Shown piece by piece: positions 1 to 12,200 of a stretch of 64,000 bases of DNA. The DNA is from Lineus longissimus (lineage: Eukaryota; Nemertea; Pilidiophora; Heteronemertea; Lineidae), in NCBI RefSeq assembly GCF_910592395.1, contig NC_088310.1:14145501-14209500 (forward strand). The letters run 5' to 3'. Below the pieces are notes generated by a model. The model was not told the DNA's origin. It searched no databases and saw only the letters and a program-made list of their open reading frames with translations. Position 1 is the stretch's first letter. Each line of letters begins with the position of its first letter. The position numbers were made by a program, and so were the translations under genes.

Positions 1-19
1 TGCAGGAGCTCCCAAGTGA

Positions 20-1560
20 GACGGCACAATGTGTCGGATCTCGTCCCCCCTGTCTCCGAATACAAGCGACCACCGTCGAATTGTCGGAGAAAAGAGAAAC
101 CCTGTGACCCCTCAGATGAGACGTGAAGGCCCTCACTGCCAGGATGACAGCCTGCATCTCGAGGATATTGATCGAGAGACGCGCATCCTCCTCTGACCAC
201 GGGCCCTTGGTGGTCAGGTCCCCTTCATTCAAATGGGCGCCCCAACCATAAAGGGAGGCGTCCGTGAACAGGGACATCTGGGGCGACGGAGGGCTGAGCT
301 GCACTAAGCGAAGGAGCTCCGTCTCCGAACCCCAGAAACTCCACACCTCCCCCAGGAGAGACCCCGGGATAAATATCCACTGGTCGAGGGAGTCCGTGAA
401 TGGACGCCAACTCGACAGCAGGAGGAGCTGGAGTGGGCGCATATACAGGCGGCCGAAAGGAACCTGGTCCGCTGCCGAATTGAGCAGCCCCAGCAGCGAC
501 AGAAACTGTCGGGCTGTGGCGCTGACCTGACGGCGAAAAATCCCGACCAAGGACCGAATCTTGCGAATTCGGTCCGGAGGGGGGACATCAGGCCCTCTCG
601 TGTGCAAAATCGCACCCCCACGAAGACATAATCCTGAGCTGCGTCCAGCTCGGATTTGTCCTAATTTAACAACCACCCTGCCTGTCTGGTTGTGACAAGC
701 AGAAACTTTGCCTGCTTTCCCAGACAGCGATGAGCCTGGTGCCGTAGCAGCAAGTCGTCGAGATAGCAATGGAGCTTTAAGCCCATGGCGCGAAAAGGCG
801 CGGCAAACGCCTTGACGACTGTTGTGAAAATCAGCGGAGCAGAAGCCAGGCCGAAAGGAAGGGCCTTAAACTGATAAACCTTTCCTTCGAAGAAAAAACG
901 AAGGAAGGGCTGAAACTCTGGATGGACCGGGACGTGTAAATACGCTGGGCTGCACCGCGACCGCTACTGACCTGGTTGTCTCCATCTTGAAGCCAGGGAC
1001 CCGGAGGAACCGATTCAAGGTGGACAGGTCGATGACCAGTCTCCACTTCCCCGACTTCTTGGGGACCAAGAAGACATGGCTGTAAAAGCCCGGGGAGGAA
1101 TGGTTGTCCACCAGCCTCACTGCCTGCTTCTTGAGAAGAGACAGGACCTTCGATTGAAGGGCAAGCGCCCTGACGATGTCTACTGACGGGGACACCGGGG
1201 TGGGAGTCGACGTCATAGGGGGGGGGACGGGAAAAGTCCAATCGGACACCGTGTCGGAGCATATCTGGCACGGGGGAGTCTTTTTGACACCACCGGTCCC
1301 ATAAGTCTGCGAAGTGTCGCAGTCTGCCACCCACGACGCCAACTGTGGGGGCGCCACCTGGAGGCGCAGGAGGAAGGACTAAAGAGTCACTTGCGCTTGC
1401 CCCCGCGACCCTTCTCTTGGAAGGGACGCTTGGGCTGCACGCCGCCCCCGCCCCTGCCTGAAGAGCGGTGGCGCTTATTGGAGCGTCGAGAGGGAGCCGC
1501 AGCTTCTGCCTGCCCTTGGGGACGAAAGGAGGAGGAGTCACGCGAGGACGAATGCCCACG
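20..1560 (-). pseudogene. DIRS reverse transcriptase-RNase H, frameshifted
   Basis: In a retroelement this enzyme copies the element RNA to DNA. Read on the minus strand the fingers motif GFYSHVFLVPKKSGKWRLVI lies near 1110-1050. It is followed after a frameshift by GKVYQFKALPFGLASAP, and the catalytic YLDD is at 754-765. An RNase H follows: LFTDASLYGWGAHLN near 265-225 and SLFSDNSTVVAYIRRQGG near 70-20, with ILEMQAV between. At least two frameshifts separate the blocks, so no intact protein is made. The frame upstream of the RT reads into a Pro/Arg-rich linker. Confidence 0.8.
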
Positions 1561-1599
1561 AGGAGTCGACGAACCTCAGGGGCGTCGAGACCCCACCTG

Positions 1600-2730
1600 T
1601 TGTCCCCTGCCCACGGCCTGTGAATAGGAACGCGGACGGGGGGCGGCCTGGGGAGTTGAGACTGACTCCATCAGACGATCAGACTGTGCCTGAGCACCCA
1701 TGGTGTCAGGCAGGGAGTCATGGAACAAGAAAGGGCCGCTCAATGGAGCGGTCCTTAATGCCCCCCCCCCCCCCCCCCCCGCAGAAACTGGGACCTGACC
1801 GTGCTCAACCCCCCGATGAGCAGGTCACGGCGTTTTAGCACGCCGTTAGCCGCCTGCTTAGCAGTCAGATCGTTGGCATGCTGCAGGGACTGCTGGATCG
1901 GCGTAAGATAACACCGCCTTGGTCTCCTTAGCCAGGGCCTCGTCATTCTTCGTATCCTTTAAGGCCGAAGAAGAGAGGACTTTAGGGGGTACCAAACCCG
2001 AAAGTTGGATGTCATCCTTGAGGGGCGACAGTGAAACTGGGTCGGTTCCCGACGGTGAGACCCGATAATAATCGGGTCTATAGGACAGGCTTGGAGGGGA
2101 AGCGGTCGTGAATCGCTTCCCAGCCTGAGTCCAGGCACCCGGGCCCGTAGACGGGAGCGTCGAGACCAGGGCGCGCTGGTGACCCCCGCAAGAAGGCGCT
2201 GTATCCCTGAGAGCCGTATCCAACCATGTGGAGGCTCTAATCAGGGCCGGAGACGCGGGCAATTCTTGGAAAGCCTGGTCAGGGACCGCATCCGACTCCT
2301 GCTCGGAGGCGTCGCCGAACAAGTCGAACGGCACCTTACCGAGGGCGGGGTTGACCGTCGGGAGAGGACACGTGTTTTGCGGCACAAATTGCCGAACAAG
2401 AGCACGCAAGTCGAGCATACCCGCGACAATGGCGGAGTCCTCACCCCCAGAGGGGGGGTCAGCCTGAGAGGCCGAAAAAGACTGTGAGTCGCTAAACTCA
2501 CAGTCCATTGGCTGATGACTCAAATCAAAAGCCACCGGCCTCTCGGCCCGGCGAGCCGAGGATCTGCCATGGAGGTTGGAAGCCTCCATGCGGCCCGTCA
2601 GGCTCCTAAGCAACTGCCATTGCTCCTCCGTGAGAGAGGAAGCAAGAGGCAGAGGCTCAGAGCTCAAATCGGACTCCCGTGGGGCAGACACAGGAGGGGG
2701 GAGGGGGGCATGCCTGATCGGCAGCCACAC
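1600..2730 (-). pseudogene. DIRS Gag-like ORF, frameshifted
   Basis: A 290-codon open frame (2730 to 1858) starts MWLPIRHAPLP. It is rich in Ser/Pro with an acidic middle, and no catalytic motif is seen. DIRS elements carry a poorly conserved Gag-like ORF in this position ahead of the RT, and this is the basis for the name. The frame shifts near 1900. The continuation LTAKQAANGVLKRRDLLIGG is read to 1755, where an 18-base C run (Gly codons on this strand) breaks it. Similarity to a specific DIRS lineage was not tested. Confidence 0.55.
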
Positions 2731-4029
2731 CCGTCAACCCCAACATACCCGACAGAGCAGGGTGGGGTCGGACCGGGGAAATAGACGGTCTGACGGCACC
2801 CATAACGGGGGGGGGGGGGGCACCTGGGCCCCTCGCCCGTGAATAGTGGTCGATCACCGACCCCCTGCCCACACCGGGCAGGACACCTCCGGGTGCGGTG
2901 AACGGCGGCAAAGAAGGGAAAGTGAAAACAGGTCTTGCCCCGCCAGGGGGCGTCCGAAGAGACGACCGACTCACGCAAACCCCGGAGGGGGACGGGGGAG
3001 CACACCTTAAATAACAGGCGGCTCACCGGGGCGACGCTGCTCACCAACCCATGACAGGTGGGGGCGTCGGCAGGGGGAGTCCCACCCCCTGGAAAGGGGG
3101 CAGGGCTAGCCCTGGGGAGTGTCCCTGAACACTCAAACCCAAGGCCTCCCCAGGGGGCACACCACCAAAAGAGGGGTGCCCGGCCTGGGGGGAGGGGTAG
3201 GGAGGGGTCGAAACCCTCCCAGAGCCCCGTGGACCTCGCCGCTTAGCGGGAGTCCGTGAGGAGGGCGAGGGAGAGAGAGTCAAAGACACCCTTCCCTTTG
3301 AGGGCCGTGCCCCTCACCTCACCTTCTTCATCTTCTTGCCGGCAGTGCCAGGAGAAGAGGAAGGCATCCCGGGGGCGGAAGGGTCCGGCCCAATTGGGGC
3401 GGAACTAACCGCACCTCGACACAGGGAAGAACCGGGCTGGGGACTATGAATCCCCGATACACCCGTAAACGGACCTCGAAAACCCGCCCTGAAGGGCAGG
3501 AACAAAGGGTGGAACACTCAAAGAAGTAAGAAAGGACGGCAATAACGATGCCATTACGTCGACTTTCTAACAGAAAAACCACAAAAGTATAAAACAAACG
3601 GTCACGTGACCAACAGCCCGGGAAAACGGAGAAAAAATTTCTTGGAAGACGGCAGAAAAGCAAGCTCCAAAAGCAGAAATCGAGGGAGGATAGTAAAAGA
3701 ACGATCTCACCCGTCTCCTAGAGTCAATAAGCGTCCCGCAGGTGTCCCGGGGTGTCCTTCTCGAGCGTAGAATTGACCAAAATTTGGCTAAAATGACGTA
3801 GGAAAAACTCAGTACAATGTGATACAGTGTGCCGAGGAATAAGTACTGGTGATGGCCGCACACACGAGGCAGAGGCTGTATAGGGGCGCCGCCTAGGTGT
3901 AGCTAAGCGAACTAGCTAAGAGATTTCTATTATAAATAGATTATTTTTTCCGCGGGTGTGTCCGAATGGAGTACACATGCAAAAGTCTGACCTGGGTAGA
4001 GTATGAACGACATAAAATTGAATTCGAAG

Positions 4030-4460
4030 TGAATGAATGACCTTTACAGAAGGACCAATGTTATGTTGTTGTTATTTTTTAGATATGCTAGTGTCTCTGT
4101 GAAGTATCCTATATTCAAAACCTTTTCTACTCCTACTATTGCCAGATTTGGGACATATCTAAACAGCAGTTTGCTGATTTCCCTCTCTGTGGGACGGATA
4201 AATCGATACAAAAAATCTTAGATATCCCTCAGAGAACGTATAATGACCTAATTCTATTTATAATCACTGAAGGGGATATCATTCACACCTAGAGAAAAGG
4301 ATTATCAAATTCCTCAATCTTCTCATGAAATCCAACAATAAGCTGAAAAAGAAATGTCTAATGCTCACTCTTAATGGTAGCCGGTCCTCTATTGGGAATC
4401 CTTTCCCTCATCTGTGTCACAAATATGGTTGCGATAGGAAGGTTCAGGATCTAATGCAAA
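4030..4460 (+). pseudogene. Non-LTR retrotransposon (LINE) RT C-terminal remnant
   Basis: Reading across frameshifts, the plus strand shows LYRRTNVMLLL followed by RYASVSVKYPIFKTF, then IPQRTYNDLILFI, then EKRIIKFLNLLMKSNNKLKK and LTLNGSRSSIGNPFPHLC. This order (a YRRTN/FR.AS..VK..LFKTF block, then LP.RTH..L and RFIKF...L, then ALNGS.S) is the thumb/connection region typical of the C-terminal end of LINE reverse transcriptases. Stops and indels are frequent. No endonuclease or catalytic YADD motif remains in front of it. A GTGAGC repeat begins 100 bp downstream. Confidence 0.6.
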
Positions 4461-4556
4461 AGCAGCTGGTTCCTTTTGCTTGAACGGAGGGAGGTTTACA
4501 TCTGGGAGTTGCTAGGTATGAGGGATATGGGCAATGAGATCTAAAATTAATCAGAA

Positions 4557-5674
4557 ATGAAATGGCCAGGGCCATTGTGCTCACCTCATGTGGAGGAAAG
4601 ATGGATAAAGAGCATGGTCTTGTGTCATGTAGTGTTAGGTTTGATGTAGGTCCAAGCAATTACAATTTCCCCAAAATGGCCAATTTACAGTACATTCGAC
4701 CTCTGTGACCTTGAAAAGTAGGTCAAATCAAAGAAGACCCGGGTGACACATTGAATGGTTGTTAGAATTAGATGTACCTATGATAAAAAATTGGTGCCAA
4801 TCGGGCAAGTCATTACTAGGAATAATGGCATTTTGAAGAATTTAGGATTTGGCCCCCTCCCTGGAGGCCAAACGGCAAATCAGATCACACCAAACTTCGG
4901 TACCTGAGATCACCTGACCAAGGGGTACATGTGTACTTAATTTGTGATCAATAGTCATTGCAGTTAAGAAACGTGCCATAGTTACGGCCTGACGGCGAAT
5001 TTACGCCATTTGACCTCTGTGACCTTGACAAGAAGGTCAAATTAAAAACCTGTGTGACATATACTGTATGGTGGTTAGATGTACCCATGATATCAAATTG
5101 GTGGCAATCGGGCAAGAAGTTAAGGAATAATCACATTTTTAAGGTTTTTGGATTTTGCCCCCTGGTGGTCAAGTGGTGAATCATATTGGACCAAACTTTG
5201 GTCCCTGAGATCACCTGACTAAGGGGTAAATGTGTACCAAATTTGGTATCAATAGTCATTGCAGTTTAGAAATGTGCCATCGTTACATCCTAACGGCTAA
5301 TTTACACCATTTGACCTCTGTGACCTTGAAAAGGAGGTCAAATCAAAAACCCGGAGGATATATGATGCACCTTTGCTAGAAGTACCTACCATATTTTTTT
5401 CAAAATTTCCCGACTACTATTAAGGGAGATATTGCATATTTTCACTTTTAACGTTTGGCCCCCTGGTGACCAAACCATGAAACGAATCGGACCGAAACTT
5501 AGTCTCCCAGGTGTCATTACATAAGGGTACATGTGTACCAAGTTTCAACTCAACTACAGTTACGAAACGTGCCCTGCTAACGGACGACGGACGACGACGA
5601 CGACGACGACGACGACGGACGACGGACGCCACGGTATGGGATAAGCTCACCTCTGCTAAGAGGTGAGCTAAAAA
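4557..5674 (+). mobile_element. GTGAGC family element, copy 1 (young, complete)
   Basis: Complete copy of a non-coding family seen three times nearly identical in this window (also 19231-20364 and 36040-37145). Layout: a 5' block AATGAAATGGCCAGGGCCAT followed by TGTGCTCACCTC; three tandem ~310 bp units, each with TTTGACCTCTGTGACCTTGA and a 'CCCCCTGGTGG.CAA' segment; a GAC microsatellite (about 5583-5630); and a 3' hairpin AGCTCACCTCT/AGAGGTGAGCT followed by AAAAA. GCTCACCTC in the head is the inverse of GAGGTGAGC at the tail. No ORF of note: the arginine-rich frames come from the GAC run. Confidence 0.9.
5644..5669 (+). terminator. 3' terminal hairpin of the GTGAGC element
   Basis: Perfect 11-bp stem AGCTCACCTCT / AGAGGTGAGCT with loop GCTA, directly followed by AAAAA at the element end. 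The same structure closes the copy ending at 37145, and close variants close those at 20364 and 58231. 'Terminator' here means an element-end structure of the kind Helitron/Helentron-like elements carry, not a proven transcription stop. Confidence 0.6.
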
Positions 5675-5744
5675 CTGACATGATTAATTTATTGTGTGTC
5701 GTGTGAATTAGTGGTGGGTAGCAATACAGTACATGTTGTAAACC

Positions 5745-6405
5745 ACTATGTACCGTACTGATCATATTAATATCAACACCTTCTTCATGCAATATCTCCC
5801 AAACTAGTACATCAATTCCAATATGGTTTTCAGGATATTGTCTGCAATTCTGTTTTCTAATTACACATTATGGCAAGAATGTGAATGCATGAGTGCCTGA
5901 AAACCCTTACAAGAAGCTTTTTTAGTTCAAACTTTCTTTGAAATATTTTTCGCTACAATGATAAAACACAAAATTCTAAGAATACTGACAAAAATCATCA
6001 AAATCTGACGAGTAATAATGAAGCTAGAGCTATTTTTCAACAGCGCATTCACTGCCAAGTGGCATGTTTTTACGACAAGAACATGCTTTTGGCAGTGAAA
6101 CCCTTAATTCAAAAAAGTTATTAATGGCTCTATCTTCATTTTTGCTTGTTCAATTTTGATAATTTTTTGTCAGTATTCTTAGAATTTTGTGTACTATCAT
6201 ATCGTTCTAGTAAAAAAATTTTTTTTTAAAGTTTGAAATAGAGGGTTTTTTTAATTGGCCGCGCATTTGCATTCCTGCCATAATGTATAGATAGAAAACA
6301 AGATTTCTGGTAATAACCTGAAAACCGCATTGGAATTGGTGCACTAGTTTGGGAGATATTTAATAAAGAAGGTGTTGATATTGATATGATCAGGACTGTA
6401 CATTT
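5745..6405. mobile_element. Foldback element with ~300 bp inverted arms
   Basis: The left arm (about 5745-6062) and right arm (about 6078-6405) are reverse complements with scattered mismatches. Shared stretches include ATATCAACACCTTCTT, ATATCTCCCAAACTAGT and ACAAAATTCTAAGAATACTG. The turn is a nested small stem (CACTGCCAA ... TTGGCAGTG) around 6047-6100. No coding frame is present. It lies directly after GTGAGC copy 1. A TIR-only foldback or MITE-like element is the likely identity; target duplications were not resolved. Confidence 0.7.
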
Positions 6406-6502
6406 AGGGTAAGTAATAATGGGTTGTTTCTTGTGTATTTGTTTTTCCTGCACCGTGCACTACCTTTGAACCTCATGTACTTTTTGTAGCACGAAATGAA
6501 CA

Positions 6503-6522
6503 GCTATATATATATATATATA
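6503..6522. repeat. (TA)n microsatellite
   Basis: An uninterrupted run of about ten TA dinucleotides in an AT-rich intronic stretch. Confidence 0.9.
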
Positions 6523-6524
6523 CT

Positions 6525-7880
6525 TAATTCACCCGACGAAAATAAAATAATTCACTCACCTTGACACACCCGCAGTGTTCAGCATAAATTATGAGTCGGC
6601 AGCTTCCTGCAATTTAAGTGAGCTCGCCACTGACGGCCTCACTCATCATATCAATGCGCATTCTTCCTCAAATACAAACTAACGCAAAGTACCATTGTTG
6701 TCAGCATTATATTTATTACTTTAATACAACAAACAATATGATTGCATTGCAAGAAAACACATAAAAATCAAACAGAACTTATAGTTCATGTCTGCGCTAC
6801 AAACTATTAATATGAGCGGTAGGTAGAATCGGTCATCATGGCGGCTAAACAGCTGTAACCTCATATCAGCACTACGCTGAATATTAGGTGGCACTACACA
6901 GTGGGGACGGGGTCTGTTTTGTCCCACCAGAGAAATGTAGTTCTTACAACGCAGGCCGTTTCCATGTTCATGAATGGGTCCAACCGGTTCCAAATACTAT
7001 TTACTTTGATGCCCTGGTCTTAGTTTCCATGTGCAGATGGATCTTTGGCAATTTTATGTGTCCAGCATCTGTGCCATTTGAAGCAGGTCAGAAGTTTGGC
7101 CTCAATATGTAACATACCTTCCATCTGCCACACGAGGTTGGGCATAGGTGTGCGAGTGTCTATTATGCTTGTCCAAATTCTAGGCCATATAGCGAAAAAA
7201 TAGCCGAGATGACTCCATGTTTTCACATCGAATAAAGAAACTCGATGCATTTGACTATCTGCTGGTGGTAATGGCATTCCCAAATCATTCATTTTGAACC
7301 GATTGAAGCATGTTGGGGAGATCACACACATCATGCCATTTCTTGGTCAATTATTTACCATTTTCAGCATCCAAGTGGTGTCAAAGATGGCGCCACCTAT
7401 CGGTGAACTTATGAATTAAATGCAAAGAAAATGCTGTAGACTTCTTCTCTTGATTCATATGAACCCAGAAATGTGTGGATTATGGTGCCTGTGATGTATG
7501 ATTAGGCCTCAGCAGAAACTGAAAGACTAACTCGTGTTGGTTGCCCGGGGCCTTATTTGACGCTGCCCTTGACACTGTCCTTAGCACTGCGTATAGCCAA
7601 CTTAGTATCTTAATTTCTGGATCGGCAAATTATTCACATTCGGCAAGGCTTATATCTCTTCCACTACTCATTAATAAAGACCAAGTTTAAACTTAAACAA
7701 TGCGAAAACACGCATTTTGGCCTTTCGCTAGTGATATTGCCTAGGTATTTAGCCTATGCCTATGCAGAGCACAGTTGTACGCTGCTAAACCTGGATTGAG
7801 ACTGCATCGATCTGTCCCATCAAGTCAATACATGAGATTTGTCGCCCATTGCACATGTGAAGTATGGTGAGGACGAATAT
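6525..7880. other. Intron-like stretch without recognised gene
   Basis: AT-rich unique-looking sequence. Small open frames exist on both strands (for example 7334-7020 minus, 104 codons) but show no family motif, no consensus splice sites at their limits and no codon pattern. CGCCACCTATCGGTGA near 7391 recurs near 19090, so part of it is repeat-derived. Confidence 0.5.
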
Positions 7881-8834
7881 AATGAAATGGTCCAGGGACC
7901 ATGTGCTCACCTGTGTCAAAGGACCTTGAAAAGTAGGTAAAAAAACTGCAGACGATATATGATTATCATTGCTAAAAGTACCTACCATATTTTTTTCAAA
8001 TTTTTTGGACAAGTATTAAGTGAACAATGGCATATTTTCATTGCCATATTGACATTTGGCCCCCTGGTGGCCAAACCGTGAATCATATGATGCCACAATT
8101 TAGTCTCTGAGTAGGGGTCACCCAGGGGTACATTTGTACCAAATTTTAGATCTCTAGCTAAAGCGGTTACAAAACATGCCACCGTTCTTTAACGGCAGTG
8201 CTGCAAGACGACCTTGATCTTGCGGTCTTGAAAAGTAGGTCGGAATAATAACACGCTGGATATATGATACACCTTTGCTAGAAGTACAACAATATTTTTT
8301 TCAAATTTTTCGGACAAGTTATAAGGGAGCAATCGCATATTTTCACTTTCACTACTCAGAGACCAAATCATATGATGCCACGATTCGGTCTCTCTTACCG
8401 ATCACCCAGGGGTACATTTGTACCAAATTTGAGATCTCTTGCTGAAGCGGTTACAAAGCGTGCCGCCATTGACCAACAGCAGACTTTGACCTCTGTGACC
8501 TTGAAAAGTAAGTCAAATCAAAAACCTGGAGGATATGTGATGTAGCATTGCTAGAAGTACCAACCATATTTAAAAAAAAATTTTCAGACCAGTATTAAGG
8601 GAGAAAACGCATGTTTTCACTTTTGACATTTGGCCATCTGGTGGCCAAACCGTGAATCATATGAGGTCCCATTTCAGCCTCTGAGTAGCAGTCACCAAGG
8701 GGTACATGTCTACCAAGTTGGAGTTCAATAGCTGTAGCGGTAATGAAACGTGGCACCCATGTCTAACGATGGATGACGGTCGACTGACGACGGACACTGC
8801 GTCATTGTATTAAGGCACACAGGTGAGCCAAAAA
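7881..8834 (+). mobile_element. GTGAGC family element, older diverged copy
   Basis: Starts AATGAAATGGTCCAGGGACC followed by ATGTGCTCACC and ends ACAGGTGAGCCAAAAAGG. It carries three degenerate units with the GACCTTGAAAAGTAGGT core (near 7923, 8230 and 8490) and CCCCCTGGTGGCCAAA. Many substitutions and a reduced GAC tract show it is older than the 4557 copy. Confidence 0.75.
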
Positions 8835-9029
8835 GGCAGGGCAATTCTTTTTTAAAAAGGGCAGCAGAATGTCGCTTTAGCTGAAACACTACCAGCAGCT
8901 TTTGCAGACATAGCATTTACAAATTGATGATAATTCTAGGAGGGCCTACAAAATATAATCACCCAGATGAAATAACGTACCATGCACTCTTATCTCACAG
9001 TCAAAGGTAAATAACCAGCATTTTTCAGT

Positions 9030-9180
9030 CATAGTGGCTAGAGGGCCTGGCTCATAATCAGGAGGTTGTGGGTTCCAACTCTTGGCAGGATCACTGCTGT
9101 TTTGGCACAGTGATCTTCAGCAAGACACAAAACCATTTCATTGCTTCATCATTTAAATAAAACAGTTCTGGCAGCAAAAG
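9030..9180 (+). mobile_element. tRNA-derived SINE-like head
   Basis: AGTGGCTAGAGGGCCTGGCT resembles a pol III A box region, and GGTTGTGGGTTCCAACTC, 20-odd bases on, resembles a B box. CAT sits in the anticodon position, as in Met-type tRNA. It is followed by a non-tRNA body (CAGTGATCTTCAGCAAGACA). The acceptor arm does not pair as in a functional tRNA, so a SINE remnant fits better than a tRNA gene. It lies just downstream of the UBR exon at 9190-9291. Confidence 0.5.
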
Positions 9181-9189
9181 CTTTTTTAC

Positions 9190-9291
9190 CTTAACCCTTG
9201 GTCGGTCTCTCCATAATCATCTAAATATGGGGGAGCGTAGAAGCAACCCTTTGTTTTCCCTGATAACAACAGAATCTGGCATTCCCGCACT
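9190..9291 (-). CDS. UBR1/2-like gene, exon 6 of 6 seen here
   Basis: This 102 bp exon has acceptor TTGCTGTTTCAG and donor TTAAG|GTAAAA. It encodes 33 full codons including VRECQILLLSGKTKGCFYAP and PYLDDYGETDQGL, a near-verbatim family signature of UBR1/UBR2. It ends in phase 2. In the family one further exon of roughly 45 to 50 residues should follow. I could not find it between 1 and 9189, so it may lie left of the window. Confidence 0.95.
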
Positions 9292-12200
9292 CTGAAACAG
9301 CAATTGAAATATCAAAATTACATAGCATATTGGATTCATAAACAATACTGGTAGCCAAATTTCTAAAAGTTGATTCCCTGAGATTAGCTGCTGCGAGACA
9401 TTATAGTGAAGAAAGGATTTAGTTGATTATAACAATATTTAATATCAAGTTTGATATTCTTTTTCTCTTCCACAGAACTGCTTTGCATACTGAATTGCCT
9501 CTATGCTGTAGAGTGACCCTAATACTGTAGTTATTTCTTTACTGTAGCTTTTGCTGTATACTTTTGTTGCCTCTATACTGTAGAATCATTTCTGAAGGAC
9601 CAATTTCACTAGAACATTTTCCCACTTTGGGCACCACCTTTGCAAAACTGCAACTGGCAAGACTTTGGTAATAAGGAACTCAAATCCATACATTATACTT
9701 GAACCTTATTTGGCATAATTTGCTCTATCTCTTCATCAACCGCTGGGTGGAATTTGCTCATTTTTTGAAGACTGAAGTAGACGGCCATGCGAAGAACTTC
9801 AGCTATGGGTCGAATCCATATTTTCAGCGTAAAATGTGTTACCCGTATGAATAGCTGGCCAGGCTAACATGATAAAGTTAATGGACGATGCCGCCATCAA
9901 AGCCCGGCACCTGAGCTCTAGACCGACATTTCAAGGAATCCTGGTAATCTAATCAGTGGTAAAGACACTGGCCTTACACAACAGCGTCCCAGGCCAAAAC
10001 CCGCAGAGGCCACTTTTTTTTTCTTATTTTTCCGTAATTCTTATCATTTTTGTGTGAATCTTTTCATATCAGTTGATCGCACTTTCCGTGATAAGCAAAA
10101 ACTTGTAAAATATGGCTATACTGATAGCGCAGATTTTTTAATTACATTAAATTTTTGGATGGAACTAAAAATGTTTCAAGTGCATCAGTGCCAGTAAAAC
10201 CAGATAAATTGTAAATTTAATAAATTTAAGACGAAGAAAACGACAAAGCCAGGCCGACATGACACGCGCGCACCGCCAAGTGGTTAAGCCAAGTGGTTAC
10301 TACAACCTCAAAACGGACAACTTAAGTAAATATGCAATATAACGGCAGCTAGATAGTCTCACAATGTTCACACATTCTATTCAAATCCCATCGGAATGCC
10401 AAAACATACTAGAAAATGCCAAGATTGCCGATGCACTCATTACACTGGACTGTCAACCCCTTCGATTTTGCCCGAGTTGCTTTTTCAGCCAAAAAGTCAA
10501 AAACTCTGATTTCTCTTCCAAAAAATCTGCATTCAGGCAATAAAGGGTTAATTTTTTGTTGCATCTCGGAATCCCCCACCTGGCATCAATCCTCGTCGAT
10601 CGTGGTGAGTCTCGCTCACTGGAAACATTGTGCACTCTATGGACATGATGGAGTGCATGTGTATTCCAACAGCGATTCATTTTTCGTGTGCGAGACTAAC
10701 AAAAAGGCCAGCGCTTTTGGGCAGCGTTTGGTATTGTTATTGAAATAACTTCTACATGAGTGAGACGTGACCCTTGATTTTTGTTTTGAAGCTTAAACCA
10801 TAATGAGCAGAAAACAGAATTCATGAAAAAGTCGAGCGATGTGAATTGTACTTGTTGTCAAGAAAAACTAAAAACTCTGAAAAATCTGAAATGGGTCCGA
10901 CAGGGGCTCGTAGCTCTGATTACAGATTCGTCTTGGGGATTTTATCGGACATAGGCTTACCCAAAAACAATTGCCCACAAACGACTTGATCCTAAAAATC
11001 AACAACATGCTCATAAGCGAGTTGCAGCGAGGGCTCTTCCAAAACATGTTTGAGTGCAGACAGGCCAGCTTCTGATGATGCAACATAACAGGACAGCTAT
11101 CCCATTGAATTTCTTACATGTAATTTTAATGACTCCGAAACTTGACACCCCAAAAAGACTCTATATGGAACAGGGTTTTAAAGTTTCAGTAAAATTTTCA
11201 GGGAGAAGTAGTTTCAGTTGAAAGTATCTAATCAGCATATTCGTATATGAAACGGCCAGGGGCCATTGTGCTCACCGTATAGATATTTGGTGCTTTGGAA
11301 TTCATCCTGGTTAAGAAAGATTATACATGTATAGTACATAGGTCAAACCAAAGTCGGTATGACATGTGATGTATCATTGCTTGGAGTAAGTACCATATGA
11401 ATATCATCAAAAACAAGTCACTAATAAATGAGATATTGCACTTTTTACCTATTTTAGTTTTGGCCTCCTGGTGGCCAAGTTGAGTACCAGATCTGATCGA
11501 AATTCTTACATGACGTAGGGAGTCATGTGTACCAACTTTCAACTTCATAGTTTTAGTGGTTAAGGAACGTGCCATAGTTACACTCAAAAGACCAATTTGC
11601 GCCATTTGACCTCTGTGACCTTGAAAAGGAGGTCAGATCAAAAACTCAAATGATATGTGATGTATCCTTCCTAGGAGAACATACATTAAAAATGTTATTG
11701 AAAACGAATCACTAATAAGCGAGATATCACACTTTCTAGGTTTTCACTTTTGGCCCCCTGGTGGCCAAGTCGAGAATCAGACCGGACTGAAATTCAGGGT
11801 CAGAGGTCAGATGAGCTAGGGGGTCCTTTGTATACCAGGGAGGTACCACACCTCTCATAAATGATGCTGAGCTATTGCCGACATCTTGTTGTGGTGTTTG
11901 TTATTCAAGGTGTTCGGGATCGAACAAGCGAGAAATAAGACAACAGTTTGTGGGAAAATAACTTAGTTAGATTAAGAGAAGAATAGAAAGGCACATGATG
12001 GAAGATGCCATACTGTCACAATCAGTTCCGACAAAAGACACTGTCCCAAAGAGAACTAAATTCTGTGAAGGATCTCCAATGCACGACTACTACAGTAAGC
12101 TGGCAATGTTTGCGGCACACGGTTATATATTATGAAACTGGTTACAAACGTCTGAGGCCAAGGTTTATCCGTAGTTTTAGGTGTAATTTGTGGAGATGAT

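Larger units (their letters stand above)
1..3950 (-). mobile_element. DIRS-like tyrosine-recombinase retrotransposon, decayed, cut by the window edge
   Basis: A GC-rich block read on the minus strand. A Gag-like region (about 2730 to 1600) is followed by reverse transcriptase (about 1330 to 620) and RNase H (about 600 to 30). The RT block GFYSHVFLVPKKSGKWRLVI and the later ALPFGLASAP and YLDD motifs are typical of the DIRS group, not of LTR retroelements. The recombinase and terminal repeats would lie left of position 1. The region 2730-3860 is non-coding leader with poly-G/C runs. The upstream boundary near 3900-3990 is judged only from the drop in GC content and a TAGCTAAGCGAACTAGCTAA motif. 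Confidence 0.75.

Noticed and set aside
831-1559. 242-codon minus frame as an independent gene
   Set aside because: Overlaps the true DIRS RT in another frame; composition is a GC-rich shadow.
7020-7334. Last UBR exon
   Set aside because: The minus frame here lacks the expected C-terminal family residues and a matching phase acceptor.
9034-9110. Functional tRNA gene
   Set aside because: Box-like motifs are present but the arms do not pair as a cloverleaf and a SINE-like body follows.
10416-10748. 110-codon plus frame
   Set aside because: No family motif, open antisense frame, no splice or promoter context.
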